DNA from: Pseudomonas resinovorans NBRC 106553 | GTDB lineage: Bacteria > Pseudomonadota > Gammaproteobacteria > Pseudomonadales > Pseudomonadaceae | Direction: 5' to 3' | DNA: 64,000 nt | NCBI RefSeq assembly: GCF_000412695.1 | Contig: NC_021499.1 | Span: 1,860,001 to 1,924,000, forward strand | The notes under the pieces: generated by a model | What the model saw: the letters and a program-made list of their open reading frames with translations, nothing else | Told to the model about the DNA's origin: nothing | Database searches by the model: none | Made by a program: the position numbers and the translations under genes | Shown here: positions 9,066 through 17,807 of the stretch, one piece after another | Layout: every line of letters begins with the position of its first letter | Position numbering within the stretch: the stretch's first letter is position 1

Positions 9066-9977
9066 ATGGGCAAGGGAAAAGTGCGCGGCACGCTGGGCTG
9101 GTTACTGCTGGGGCCGGCAATGGCCTTGGCGCAACCGCCGACATTCGACGATATCCAGCCAATCCTCCAGGCCCGCTGCGTGATGTGCCACGCCGGTGAA
9201 GCCGCGCCCCTGGGCCTGCGCCTGACCAGCCTCGACGAGTTGCTCAAGGGCAGCCGTCGTCCGGTGGTAAAGGGTGGCGATGCGGCGGGCAGCGAGCTGA
9301 TCCGCCGGCTCAAGGGCCAGACCCAGCCGCGCATGCCCATGACCGGGCCGCCGTTTCTCAGCGACGCCGAGATCGCCCTGTTCGAGGGCTGGGTCGAGGG
9401 TGGTCTGCAACCGGGTAGCCGTCCGGCGAACGCCAGTGTGGAACCGGCACCGTTGCAGCGTCCGCCGCCGGGCCAGCCGGTCACCTACAGCCATGTGGCG
9501 CCGATCTTCGCCAGCCGCTGTGTCAAATGCCATTCCCCCTACGGCCTGATGGGCTCGGCGCCCGAGGGCCTGCTGCTGAACTCCTATGCCGCCATCCTCG
9601 ATCGCGACGAGCGCGTGCGTGTGGTGCCCGGTGTCTCCGGCGCCAGCGAGCTGGTGCGGCGCATCCGGGGCCAGTCGCAGCCGCAGATGCCCTACGACGG
9701 TCCGCCGTTTCTCAGCGACGAGGAGATCCAGCTGATCGTCGACTGGATCGACCAGGGCGCCCGCGACGCCGACGGCCAGCCGGCGCCCAGCCCGGTGGGC
9801 TCGCGGGTGCGCCTGCAGGGGGTGTTGGGCGAGGGCTGGACCCTGGATTCGCTGCAACTGGTGGTGGGGCCGGAGACGCGCATCGACAAGTCGCCGGGGG
9901 TTGGCGACTACGTGGAAGTGCGTGGACGCTGGGGCCAGGACGGACGGGTGCTGGTGGAGCGCATCCGCCGGCGTTGA
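9066..9977 (+). CDS. Periplasmic di-haem c-type cytochrome (planctomycete-cytochrome-C-like)
   Basis: This 303-residue protein has a signal peptide and two CxxCH haem sites: CVMCH at about residues 38-42 and CVKCH at about 155-159. The protein is an internal duplication. Each half has an IQPIL- or VAPIF-type lead into the haem site and ends with GPPFLSD-EI then a Trp. This follows the PSC1 (planctomycete cytochrome C) domain pattern. The last 60 residues form a small beta domain resembling DUF5666. The haem ligands and partner enzyme are unknown, and no dehydrogenase gene is adjacent. Confidence 0.8.
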   Translation: MGKGKVRGTLGWLLLGPAMALAQPPTFDDIQPILQARCVMCHAGEAAPLGLRLTSLDELLKGSRRPVVKGGDAAGSELIRRLKGQTQPRMPMTGPPFLSDAEIALFEGWVEGGLQPGSRPANASVEPAPLQRPPPGQPVTYSHVAPIFASRCVKCHSPYGLMGSAPEGLLLNSYAAILDRDERVRVVPGVSGASELVRRIRGQSQPQMPYDGPPFLSDEEIQLIVDWIDQGARDADGQPAPSPVGSRVRLQGVLGEGWTLDSLQLVVGPETRIDKSPGVGDYVEVRGRWGQDGRVLVERIRRR

Positions 9978-9981
9978 AGGA

Positions 9982-10917
9982 TCACCCCTCGGAAGTGGCC
10001 AGCGCCTTGCGTCGCTGGCGGCCACGCAGCAGTTCGGCGCCGCTGACCAGCACGATGCCGCCCAGTACCAGGGTGGCGCCTATGGCGAAAGACAGGTCGA
10101 TGGTCTCCCCCAGCACCAGCACGCCGAAGCTGACCCCGAACAGCGGTGTCATGAACGACAGCACCGACAGGCGTGTGGCCAGGTAGCGGCGCAGCAACCA
10201 GAACCAGGCCAGGTAGCTCACCAGGGCGATCACCACCACCTGGAACACCAGGCTGACGATGGCTTTTTCGGTCAGATGCATTTCGGTCGTGCCGGTACTG
10301 AAGGCGACCACGCCCAGCAGCAGGGCGGCACCGAACAATTGGTAGAACAAGGTCTTCACCGGGTTGGCCTCGGACAGGCTCGAGCCACGGATCACCAGGG
10401 TGGTTGCGCCCCAGGCGAGGGCGCCGAGCAGGGCGTAGGTGTCACCCAGCAGCATGTTGCCGGGAGCGTTCGCCGGCTTGCCGAGGAACGCCGAGGCGAT
10501 GCCGCCGAAGGCCACCAGAACCCCCAGCCATTGCACGGGCGAGAGGCGTTCCTCGGGCAGCATCAGGTGCAGGCCGAGGGCGGCGAACATGGGCGCGGTG
10601 TAGAGGAACACCGACACGTGGGAGGCGCTGGTGTGGTTCAACGCTTCGCCGATGAACAGGAACTCCAGGCCGAACAGCGCCCCCACGGTGATACCCGGCA
10701 GCAGGGTGCCGTCGCTGAAGGCTGCGCGGCCTTCCTTCCACAGCACCAGGGCGCCCAGCACCAGGGCGGCGCCGCCTGAGCGGACGGCCAGCTGCAGGAT
10801 GGACGGCACGTCGTCCAGGGTCAGCTTGATCGCCACCTGCTGGAAGCCCCAGCAGATACAGAGGACGAACATCAGTCCGCAGGCGAACCAGTCCAGGGGG
10901 AGGCGGGAGGGTTTCAT
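9982..10917 (-). CDS. EamA/DMT-family inner-membrane transporter
   Basis: This 311-residue protein has about ten hydrophobic segments arranged as two EamA halves, with WGFQQVAIK near the N-terminus and VSVFLYTAPMFAALG, FMTPLFGVSFG and LGETID characteristic of drug/metabolite exporters. The start at 10917 begins directly at the first membrane segment. It is transcribed away from the LysR gene at 11042, the usual layout for a regulator and its exporter target. The substrate is not predictable. Confidence 0.88.
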   Translation of the reverse strand: MKPSRLPLDWFACGLMFVLCICWGFQQVAIKLTLDDVPSILQLAVRSGGAALVLGALVLWKEGRAAFSDGTLLPGITVGALFGLEFLFIGEALNHTSASHVSVFLYTAPMFAALGLHLMLPEERLSPVQWLGVLVAFGGIASAFLGKPANAPGNMLLGDTYALLGALAWGATTLVIRGSSLSEANPVKTLFYQLFGAALLLGVVAFSTGTTEMHLTEKAIVSLVFQVVVIALVSYLAWFWLLRRYLATRLSVLSFMTPLFGVSFGVLVLGETIDLSFAIGATLVLGGIVLVSGAELLRGRQRRKALATSEG

Positions 10918-11041
10918 CGTACGACTCGCAAGACAGAGAGCGGCAGGCGCCGCCAATGGTAGGCAGGATCGGTCCTCGGGCGCCTTGCATTCAAACGATG
11001 ATTTGTCATCATGCTTTGACTGAAACTCAAAGCGAACTCCT

Positions 11042-11968
11042 ATGCGTCTCCCTTCACTCATCGCCCTGCGCACCTTCGAGGTGGCCGCGCGCAGCCGCAA
11101 CTTCACCGAGGCCGCCGAGGAGCTGTCGGTGACCCCGGGTGCCGTGAGCCGGCAGATCCGCCTGCTGGAGAACGAGCTGGGCGTGAGCCTGTTCGACCGC
11201 ACCCGCAACACCGTCAGCCTCAACGACAATGGCCGTCGCCTGGCGGCTACCGTCACCCAGGCCTTCGAGCTGCTGACCCGTGGCGCCGACGAGCTGCGCA
11301 ACCAGGACGAAGGGCCGATTCACATCACCTGCGCGCCCTCCATCGCCAGCCATTGGCTGATGCGCCGGCTCAACCAGTTCGCCGCTGGCAACCCGGATAT
11401 CACCCTCAGCCTGGAGGCGACCGAGCAACTGGTGGATCTGGAGCGTGGCGAGGCGACCCTGGCGATCCGCTTCACCACCACCGATGCGCCCATGCCGGCC
11501 AGCGAGCTGCTGTTCCAGGAGGAGTTCTTCCCGGTGTGCAGCGCGGCCTACCTGGAACAGTTCGGTGCTGTGCGCGAGCCGCGCGACATGCTTGGCGCGC
11601 GGCTGATCCATACCCACTGGAAGAACAACGCCAACCTGCAGCTGCCGAGCTGGGAGGACTGGTTCGCCACTTATGTGGGCGAGCCGGGACCGGTGAAGGG
11701 CGGGATGCGTTTCGGCCTGATCGGCCACGCCATACAGGGCGCGGTGAGTGGCCAGGGGTTCGCCCTGGGCTCCACCGCCCTGGCCTGCGACGACATCGCC
11801 AATGGCCGATTGCTGCTGCCCTTTGGCGAGCACTGTCGCCTGGCGACCCCCTGGGCCTACCGCCTGGCCTGGAGCCGCAGGTCGCCGCCGACTGAGAAGG
11901 TGCGCCGCCTGATCGACTGGTTGCTGGCCGAAGCCCGCGCCAGTGCCGTGCCGGAGCTGGACAGCTGA
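11042..11968 (+). CDS. LysR-family transcriptional regulator (GcvA-like)
   Basis: This 308-residue protein has an N-terminal winged helix (LPSLIALRTFEVAAR, then SRNFTEAAEELSVTPGAVSR) and a GcvA-type substrate-binding domain (ITCAPSIASHWLMRRL). It is divergent from the EamA transporter with a 124-bp shared region, so it probably controls that transporter. The ligand is unknown. Confidence 0.88.
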   Translation: MRLPSLIALRTFEVAARSRNFTEAAEELSVTPGAVSRQIRLLENELGVSLFDRTRNTVSLNDNGRRLAATVTQAFELLTRGADELRNQDEGPIHITCAPSIASHWLMRRLNQFAAGNPDITLSLEATEQLVDLERGEATLAIRFTTTDAPMPASELLFQEEFFPVCSAAYLEQFGAVREPRDMLGARLIHTHWKNNANLQLPSWEDWFATYVGEPGPVKGGMRFGLIGHAIQGAVSGQGFALGSTALACDDIANGRLLLPFGEHCRLATPWAYRLAWSRRSPPTEKVRRLIDWLLAEARASAVPELDS

Positions 11969-12020
11969 GTTGAAGCGGCGGATGACGCCAGGCGTTGCAT
12001 TCGCCGCCGCGAGCGGGGAA

Positions 12021-12292
12021 GGTTCCGGACGAAAAATCGTCGAGCGAAGGTCAGGCTAGGCACAACGACCAACGGGAGTAACAGCCGAAGGCTGGCCCGA
12101 AGGGCGAGCGCTAGCGAGTCAAATCGGTGAGGAAGCGGACTGGGCTCGCACGCGAGTTTACGAGTTGTAAATGAGCATTACTCGCTCCGCTCGCCCTCCG
12201 GGCCGCGCTAAAGCGCGTTAGTCGCAAGCGGCTTCCGAACCGATTTTTAACGACGCATCACCGAGCGCAGGCAGTTCTCGTCGTGAACCTAG
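12021..12292. repeat. Dispersed element with terminal inverted repeats, copy 2 (longest)
   Basis: This is the most complete copy. The left end GGTTCCGGACGAAAAATCG pairs imperfectly with the reverse complement of the right end, GGTTCACGACGAGAACTGC. It contains the module ACGACCAACGGGAGTAAC, CCGAAGGCTGGCCCGAAGGG, the GGTGAGGAAGCGGACTGGG core and the two small hairpins. It fills the gap between the convergent LysR gene and the membrane-protein gene. The right terminus CCTAG supplies the stop codon of the latter (12289-12291). Confidence 0.8.
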
Positions 12293-12843
12293 ATCATTCT
12301 GCGAATTTGGTGGAGTCGGTGCTGCAAGCCTTCGGCCCAGTCCGGCGTGGCTTGGCCAGTGCCGGCGATCCTGAGCAGCGGATGGTGGCTGACGACGCGG
12401 GAGAGGATGGCTTCCTGGGCGGGTTTCACGTCGACGAAGAACACATGCTTGCCTTCGTCCAGGGTGGGCTGAAAGCGTTTCACCACCGCGTTGGGGGTCT
12501 GTATCCCGAACAGGCTGCCTTCCCAGACGCTGAAGCCGAACAGGGCGATGGCGAGGAAGATGAACGGGATCCAGCCAGCCGCCGTGCCGGTCCAGCCGCT
12601 GAACCAGGCCACCAGCATCACCAGGGCCGCCAAGGCCAGGCCGATGCCGACGCCGATCAGGCCGGAATGCAGCATGTCGCGCTTCATCACGGAGGAGACG
12701 TCGTGGAGGTGGTAGTGCTCGATGTCGGCATCGCGTTCGCTGAGCACGTGAATCTGCTCATGATCGATACCCTGGGACTCGAGCTCGTCTTCGACCTTTT
12801 CCAGGTCCTTGAGGTTGTCGCTGATGTAATAGTGCCGCTGCAT
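12289..12843 (-). CDS. Two-helix inner-membrane protein with small N-terminal domain
   Basis: This 184-residue protein has residues 1-60 soluble and acidic (starts MQRHYYISDNLKDLEKVEDE), resembling general-stress-protein-17M-like modules. Two membrane helices follow at about residues 62-85 and 92-112, then a soluble tail with KHVFFVDV. GGGAGG lies 6 bp before the start. Homologues are common in pseudomonads but carry uninformative names. The stop codon overlaps the terminus of repeat copy 2. Confidence 0.72.
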   Translation of the reverse strand: MQRHYYISDNLKDLEKVEDELESQGIDHEQIHVLSERDADIEHYHLHDVSSVMKRDMLHSGLIGVGIGLALAALVMLVAWFSGWTGTAAGWIPFIFLAIALFGFSVWEGSLFGIQTPNAVVKRFQPTLDEGKHVFFVDVKPAQEAILSRVVSHHPLLRIAGTGQATPDWAEGLQHRLHQIRRMI

Positions 12844-13031
12844 GGGACACCTCCCATCTGGCTGACACCGGGCCCCCATCCGGCTGAATCCCCCAGTTCC
12901 GGCCGCTTTGGGCCTGGATGGAAGTGTAGCGCGGTGAGTCGGTGTACAAGCGGCATCCGCCCATTGGCGGGGCGGCGATGGCGCCGGGCGACGGGGCTGG
13001 TCCCCGCCCACCCGTGGGCGCCAGGAGGGTC

Positions 13032-13211
13032 TTACTTGTTGCCGATGCGAATGTGGCGGCTCGGAGCAACCTGAGCGCTGACGCCTTTGGCGATTTCCTG
13101 GATCTCGCCACCCTGCTTGAGGAATGCAGCGATCTGGGCGTCCAGGGCTTCGCTGTTGGTGGTGGCGGCGGGGGCCTTGGGGGTGCTGCTGTGGGAAGTC
13201 TTGATACGCAT
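13032..13211 (-). CDS. Small conserved protein downstream of csp
   Basis: This 59-residue protein starts MRIKTSHSSTPKAP. A Thr/Ala-rich unstructured N-terminus is followed by LDAQIAAFLKQGGEIQEIAKGVSA and a basic end. The FLKQGG-x-IQEI segment resembles the conserved core of the RNA-polymerase-associated factor SutA, but the acidic region of SutA is absent, so this is only a suggestion. It lies on the same strand 91 bp after the cold-shock gene, separated by that gene's terminator. Confidence 0.65.
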   Translation of the reverse strand: MRIKTSHSSTPKAPAATTNSEALDAQIAAFLKQGGEIQEIAKGVSAQVAPSRHIRIGNK

Positions 13212-13260
13212 TTCGCTTTCTCTACTCGCTGACACTATCTGGAGCTATCTGTCGCACTGA

Positions 13261-13288
13261 AAAAAAAACCGGCCCGTAGGCCGGTTTT
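13261..13288 (-). terminator. Rho-independent terminator of the cold-shock gene
   Basis: Read on the minus strand, AAAACCGGCC pairs with GGCCGGTTTT and runs into a tract of eight T. It lies 14 bp past the csp stop. Confidence 0.9.
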
Positions 13289-13302
13289 CTTTCGGCTCGT
13301 GA

Positions 13303-13512
13303 TTAGATCACTTGCACTTCGTCGGCTTGCAGGCCTTTCTGGCCCTGCACGGCGATGAAGGAGACTTTCTGGCCTTCCTTCAGGCTTTTGAAGCCGGCGC
13401 TTTGGATGGAACGGTAGTGAACGAACAGATCCGGGCCGTTATCGGTGGTAATGAAGCCGAAGCCCTTTTCATCGTTGAACCACTTGACGGTGCCGGTTTG
13501 GCGCTCGGACAT
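13303..13512 (-). CDS. CspA-family cold-shock protein
   Basis: This 69-residue single OB fold has both RNP motifs, KGFGFIT and LFVHYRSI, plus WFNDEKG. It binds single-stranded nucleic acid as an RNA chaperone or antiterminator. AGGAGA precedes the start at 13512. The longer open frame upstream is probably untranslated leader; long leaders are usual in cold-shock genes. One variation is HYRSI where most CspA proteins have HFSAI. Confidence 0.95.
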   Translation of the reverse strand: MSERQTGTVKWFNDEKGFGFITTDNGPDLFVHYRSIQSAGFKSLKEGQKVSFIAVQGQKGLQADEVQVI

Positions 13513-13765
13513 TGGAATGTCTCCTAGAAACTGAATTATCGCTGGGCTGGAACCTTCCAGCCTGTCACTGAGTGCAGAGAGTCGGCAACCGATGAAAAAG
13601 GGACCGCTAAAGTACAGACCGTTTCCCGGTGACACACGCATCACAGCGCTCGACACAATACCTTCGCTTTCGAGGAATGCCTAATCTTTTAATTCACCAG
13701 CGCCACTTCGCCACACCGCCGCCGCTCTCTACGGCGGGTTCTCGGGGGCATCGACCGGCGGTCGG

Positions 13766-14272
13766 TCAGTTTGCGCCGGGAAACTGCGCGTAGGGCTTTT
13801 CCGGTGCCTGTCCGGGCGGCACGAAGGCTGGAACCATGCTGCCGGCCGGGCCCAGGTGGCGGATGTAGCGGTAGATCGCCAGCAGGTCGCCATCGTCCAT
13901 CCGCCGCAGGTTGAACCAGGGCATCGGTGGCCGCCATTCCCGTCGCGCGTGCTCCAGCCATTGCCGCTCGCCGAGGTTCTGCGCCACCAGGCGCAGGTTC
14001 GAGGCATAGGTGGTGCCCCAGGGGCCGCGCCAGCCCAGCGGGCTGCCGGTCAGCCACTGGCCTTCGGCTACCTGGCCGGCCGACTCCATCCAGCCCGCGG
14101 TGTGGCAGTCGTTGCAGCCGGAAACCTGGATCAGGTAGCGCCCGCGCGCCACCGGGTCGGTTTCGGCCTGGGCTGGTGCCACCAGGCACAGCAGCAGGAC
14201 GGAGAGCAGGGTACGGCGGCGCGCGTCCAATGCGCCTGGGAGTGCCCGTGGGGCAGCGACGGTCGGGGACAT
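13766..14272 (-). CDS. Exported mono-haem c-type cytochrome
   Basis: This protein of about 168 residues has an N-terminal signal/anchor (LLSVLLLCLVAPAQA) and one haem site, CNDCH. It is followed by a segment resembling alcohol-dehydrogenase-type cytochrome subunits (GSPLGWRGPWGTTYASNL, MPWFNLRRMDDGDL, YRYIRHLGP). The Met in PPMPWF is a plausible axial ligand. The start at 14272 lacks a good ribosome-binding site, so the exact N-terminus is uncertain. It is divergent from wecB. Confidence 0.78.
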   Translation of the reverse strand: MSPTVAAPRALPGALDARRRTLLSVLLLCLVAPAQAETDPVARGRYLIQVSGCNDCHTAGWMESAGQVAEGQWLTGSPLGWRGPWGTTYASNLRLVAQNLGERQWLEHARREWRPPMPWFNLRRMDDGDLLAIYRYIRHLGPAGSMVPAFVPPGQAPEKPYAQFPGAN

Positions 14273-14481
14273 GGTGGGACCCGCAGAAGGGGGATGACCA
14301 GAAAAACATAGCAGCCCGGTTCCGCCTGCGCGGCCTGGATGGCCAGTTGTCAGTCGATTGAGCTGGGTCAATGGAATGCAGGGGCGGCTGGACAGTCCCG
14401 TCTCGAGGGGCTTTCCTTGAAGGGCGACGATCCCTGGACCGCACTACCCGGTAAATGGACGACCGGGTCAAGGAGAGCGCT

Positions 14482-15636
14482 ATGTCATTCAAAGTCACCA
14501 TGGTTTTCGGTACCCGTCCCGAAGCCATCAAGATGGCACCCCTGGCGAGGGTGCTCCGACAGCGGGACGACATCGACCTGCACATCTGCTCCACCGGACA
14601 ACATCGGGAAATGCTCCAGCAAGTGCTGGATTCCTTCGAGCTGGAGGTGGACGAAGACCTCGACGTCATGACCCAGGGCCAGACCCTCAACGGCCTGTCC
14701 GAACAGTTGATGAACAAGCTCGATGCCAGCTACGCGCGCCGGCGGCCGGACATCGTCCTGGTCCACGGCGACACCACCACCAGCTTCATCGCCGCACTGA
14801 CCGCCTTCCACCTGCAGATTCCCATCGCCCACGTCGAGGCCGGGCTGCGCACCGGCGACCTCAAGGCGCCCTGGCCGGAAGAGGCCAACCGCAGCCTGAC
14901 GGCGGTGATCGCCGACCTGCATTTCCCGCCGACGAAGAAATCCCGCGACAACCTGCTGCACGAGAACATCTCCATCGACAAGATCGAGGTCACCGGCAAC
15001 ACGGTGATCGACGCCCTGTTGTGGATGCGCCAGCACCTGCACGACACCGACTGGCACCCCGCGGCCGACTCGCCCCTGGCGGTACTCGACTCCGACAAGC
15101 GCATGGTGCTGATCACCGGCCACCGGCGGGAAAACTTCGGCAAGGGCTTCGAGCGCATCTGCCTGGCCTTGGCGGAGCTGGCCGAGGCTTATCCCGACGT
15201 GCAGTTCGTCTACCCGGTGCACCTCAATCCGCAGGTGCAGAACGCCGTCTACGGCCTGCTCGCCGGGCGGCCCAACATCCACCTCATCGCCCCCCAGGAC
15301 TATCAGCACTTCGTCTGGCTGATGGACCGCGCCTACCTGATCCTCACCGACTCCGGCGGCATCCAGGAGGAGGCCCCGGCCCTTGGCAAACCCTTGCTGG
15401 TGCTGCGCAAGGTCACCGAACGGCCGTCGGTGCTGGAAGGCGGCACCGTGCTGCTGGTGGGGACGCTGCAGCACCGGATAGTCGAGGAAACCCGACGGCT
15501 GCTGGACGACCCCGAGCACTACGCGGACATGAGCCGGGTCCACAGCCCGTTCGGCGACGGCCACGCCAGCGAGCGCATCGCCGAGCGCCTGAGCCTCTGG
15601 CTGGTCGAGCACCGGCAGGGTGGCGCCGCTGAATGA
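14482..15636 (+). CDS. wecB: UDP-N-acetylglucosamine 2-epimerase (WecB/NfrC-like)
   Basis: This 384-residue cytosolic enzyme interconverts UDP-GlcNAc and UDP-ManNAc. Motifs of the non-hydrolysing epimerase are present in order: GTRPEAIKMAPL, GDTTT, HVEAGLRTGD, PEEANR, GHRRENFG and TDSGGIQEE. These include the Asp, Glu and His positions used in catalysis in E. coli WecB. AGGAG lies 6 bp before the ATG. The stop codon overlaps the start of nfrB by 4 bp (start at 15633), so the two are translationally coupled. This places UDP-ManNAc supply in the same operon as the glycosyltransferase. Confidence 0.95.
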   Translation: MSFKVTMVFGTRPEAIKMAPLARVLRQRDDIDLHICSTGQHREMLQQVLDSFELEVDEDLDVMTQGQTLNGLSEQLMNKLDASYARRRPDIVLVHGDTTTSFIAALTAFHLQIPIAHVEAGLRTGDLKAPWPEEANRSLTAVIADLHFPPTKKSRDNLLHENISIDKIEVTGNTVIDALLWMRQHLHDTDWHPAADSPLAVLDSDKRMVLITGHRRENFGKGFERICLALAELAEAYPDVQFVYPVHLNPQVQNAVYGLLAGRPNIHLIAPQDYQHFVWLMDRAYLILTDSGGIQEEAPALGKPLLVLRKVTERPSVLEGGTVLLVGTLQHRIVEETRRLLDDPEHYADMSRVHSPFGDGHASERIAERLSLWLVEHRQGGAAE

Positions 15637-17807
15637 GTCTGGAGCTGATCGATTTCCTCGCTTACGTCCTGTTCGGCCTCAAGTACCTGGCAATCGTCCT
15701 CGCCGCGCTGATGTTCCTGCTCGGCCTGGATGACCTGTTCATCGACCTGGCCTACTGGTTCCGCAAGCTGATCCGGCGTTTTCGCGTCTACGGCACCTTT
15801 GAGCGCGCCGACGAGAAGCTGCTCTACTCGGTGGCGGAAAAACCGCTGGCGATCATGGTGCCGGCCTGGCAGGAGGTGGGCGTGGTGGGGGAAATGGCGC
15901 GCCTGGCCGCCTCGACCCTGGACTACGAGAACTACCAGATCTTCGTCGGCACCTACCCCAACGACCCGGATACCCAGACCGACGTCGACGCCGTGTGCCG
16001 GCACTTCCCCAACGTGCACAAGGTGGTCTGCGCGCGTCCCGGCCCCACCAGCAAGGCTGACTGCCTGAACAACGTGATCGACGCCATCCTGCGTTTCGAG
16101 GCGGACGCCAAGGTGGAGTTCGCCGGCTTCATCCTGCACGACGCCGAGGACGTCATCTCGCCCCTGGAGCTACGCCTGTTCAACTACCTGCTGCCGAACA
16201 AGGACCTGATCCAGATTCCCGTCTACCCCTATGCACCGGAGTGGTGGGGCTTCACCGCCGGCCACTACGTGGACGAGTTCTCCGAGAACCACGGCAAGGA
16301 CGTGGTGGTGCGCGAGGCCCTCAGCGGCCAGGTGCCCAGCGCCGGCGTCGGCACCTGCTTCAGTCGTCGCGCCATCGCCGCGCTGCTGGAAGACGGCGAC
16401 GGCATCGCCTTCGACGTGCAGAGCCTCACCGAGGACTATGACATCGGCTTCCGCCTCAAGCAGAAGGGCATGAAGTGCATCTTCGCCCGCTACCCGGTGA
16501 GCGACCCGAAACTGGCCCTGGCCAAGGACTGGGTCTTCGGCATGAGCCGGCCGTTCACCCAGGTCATCTGCGTGCGCGAGCACTTCCCGCGCACCTGGCA
16601 GCACGCCGTCCGGCAGAAGTCGCGGTGGATCACCGGCATCGTCTTCCAGGGCACCACCAATCTCGGCTGGAGCCCGCGCGCGGTGATGAACTACTTCCTC
16701 TGGCGCGACCGCCGGGGCCTGTTCGCCTACCTGCTGAGCTTTCTGGTCAACCTGCTGTTCCTGGTGCTGCTGACCATGTGGCTGATCACCACGCTCAACC
16801 CCGAGGCCTGGCACTTCCCCTCGCTGCTGGCCGGCAGCACGCTGCTCAGCGTGCTGCTCTGGCTCAACGGCCTGATGCTGCTCAACCGCCTGTTCCAGCG
16901 CGCCTGGTTCGTCACGCGTTTCTACGGTGTGTTCCAGGGGCTGCTGTCGGCTCCGAGGATGATGTGGAGCAACTTCGTCAACTTCTTCGCCAACCTGCGC
17001 GCCTTGCGCCAGGTGCTGGAAATGGGCGATTCGCGCCGCGTGGCCTGGGACAAGACCACCCATGAGTTTCCCTCCCTTGGCCAGGCGCAGGGCAAGACCC
17101 TGGGCCAGCGCCTGCTGGACAAGGGCCTGCTGACCGAACCCGACCTGCAGGCGGCCCTTACCAGCCCGATACGCCGCCAGCTCGGTCGTGAGCTGCTGTT
17201 GCGCGAACTGGTGGATAGCACCCAGCTGGTCACCGTGCTGGCCGAGCAGCTGGACATGGACTGGGCGCCGCTCAACCCCTTCCGGCTCGATCCGCAGCTG
17301 ATCGAGGCGTTTCCCAAGCGTCTGGCGCTGCGCTACGCCGTGTTGCCGGTGGCAGAGGAGGGCGACACTCTGGTGCTGGCCAGCGAACGCGCAGTCAGCC
17401 AAGTGTCCCTGGGTGCCATCAGCCGTCATATAGGCCGACCCGTGCGCTGCCGTCTGGCGCCCCAGGGCCGCGTTACCCTCGGCCTGCGCCACTGCTACGG
17501 CGGCAGGCAGCACAATCCGGAAGCGCTGAGGATGATGGAGAAGCTCGCGCGACACGCCGATGACGCCAACCTGCTGGAGCGTGTCTGCTGTCACCAGGTG
17601 TTGTTCGGCACCCTGTTGCAGGTACGCGGCATGGTGCCGCCATCGTTGTTCAGCCAGGCACTGATCGACTTCGACCCCGAGCGCGAATCCCTCGGTGAAC
17701 ACCTGATGGCGCGCGGCATCATCACCCAGGAGGTGCTTGACCTTGCCCTGGCCGAACAGGCCGAGGAACAGCGCGAGGCCTACCGGCTCGTCGAGGAGGC
17801 TGCATGA
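15633..17807 (+). CDS. nfrB: NfrB-like inner-membrane processive glycosyltransferase with c-di-GMP-binding MshEN region
   Basis: This 724-residue protein starts with a membrane helix (about 10-30), then has a GT2 domain with HDAED (D170-D173), TED (266-268) and QKSRW (328-332), the cellulose-synthase-type catalytic set. Membrane helices follow at about 370-440. From K488 there are two MshEN-type units (LGQRLL...L..AL and LGRELL...L...LAEQ) that bind c-di-GMP in this family. A second, weaker pair occurs at about 650-710 (LFGTLL, LGEHLM...LALAEQ). In E. coli NfrB polymerises ManNAc when c-di-GMP is bound (known for the family; inferred here). The stop overlaps nfrA by 4 bp. Confidence 0.9.
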   Translation: MSLELIDFLAYVLFGLKYLAIVLAALMFLLGLDDLFIDLAYWFRKLIRRFRVYGTFERADEKLLYSVAEKPLAIMVPAWQEVGVVGEMARLAASTLDYENYQIFVGTYPNDPDTQTDVDAVCRHFPNVHKVVCARPGPTSKADCLNNVIDAILRFEADAKVEFAGFILHDAEDVISPLELRLFNYLLPNKDLIQIPVYPYAPEWWGFTAGHYVDEFSENHGKDVVVREALSGQVPSAGVGTCFSRRAIAALLEDGDGIAFDVQSLTEDYDIGFRLKQKGMKCIFARYPVSDPKLALAKDWVFGMSRPFTQVICVREHFPRTWQHAVRQKSRWITGIVFQGTTNLGWSPRAVMNYFLWRDRRGLFAYLLSFLVNLLFLVLLTMWLITTLNPEAWHFPSLLAGSTLLSVLLWLNGLMLLNRLFQRAWFVTRFYGVFQGLLSAPRMMWSNFVNFFANLRALRQVLEMGDSRRVAWDKTTHEFPSLGQAQGKTLGQRLLDKGLLTEPDLQAALTSPIRRQLGRELLLRELVDSTQLVTVLAEQLDMDWAPLNPFRLDPQLIEAFPKRLALRYAVLPVAEEGDTLVLASERAVSQVSLGAISRHIGRPVRCRLAPQGRVTLGLRHCYGGRQHNPEALRMMEKLARHADDANLLERVCCHQVLFGTLLQVRGMVPPSLFSQALIDFDPERESLGEHLMARGIITQEVLDLALAEQAEEQREAYRLVEEAA

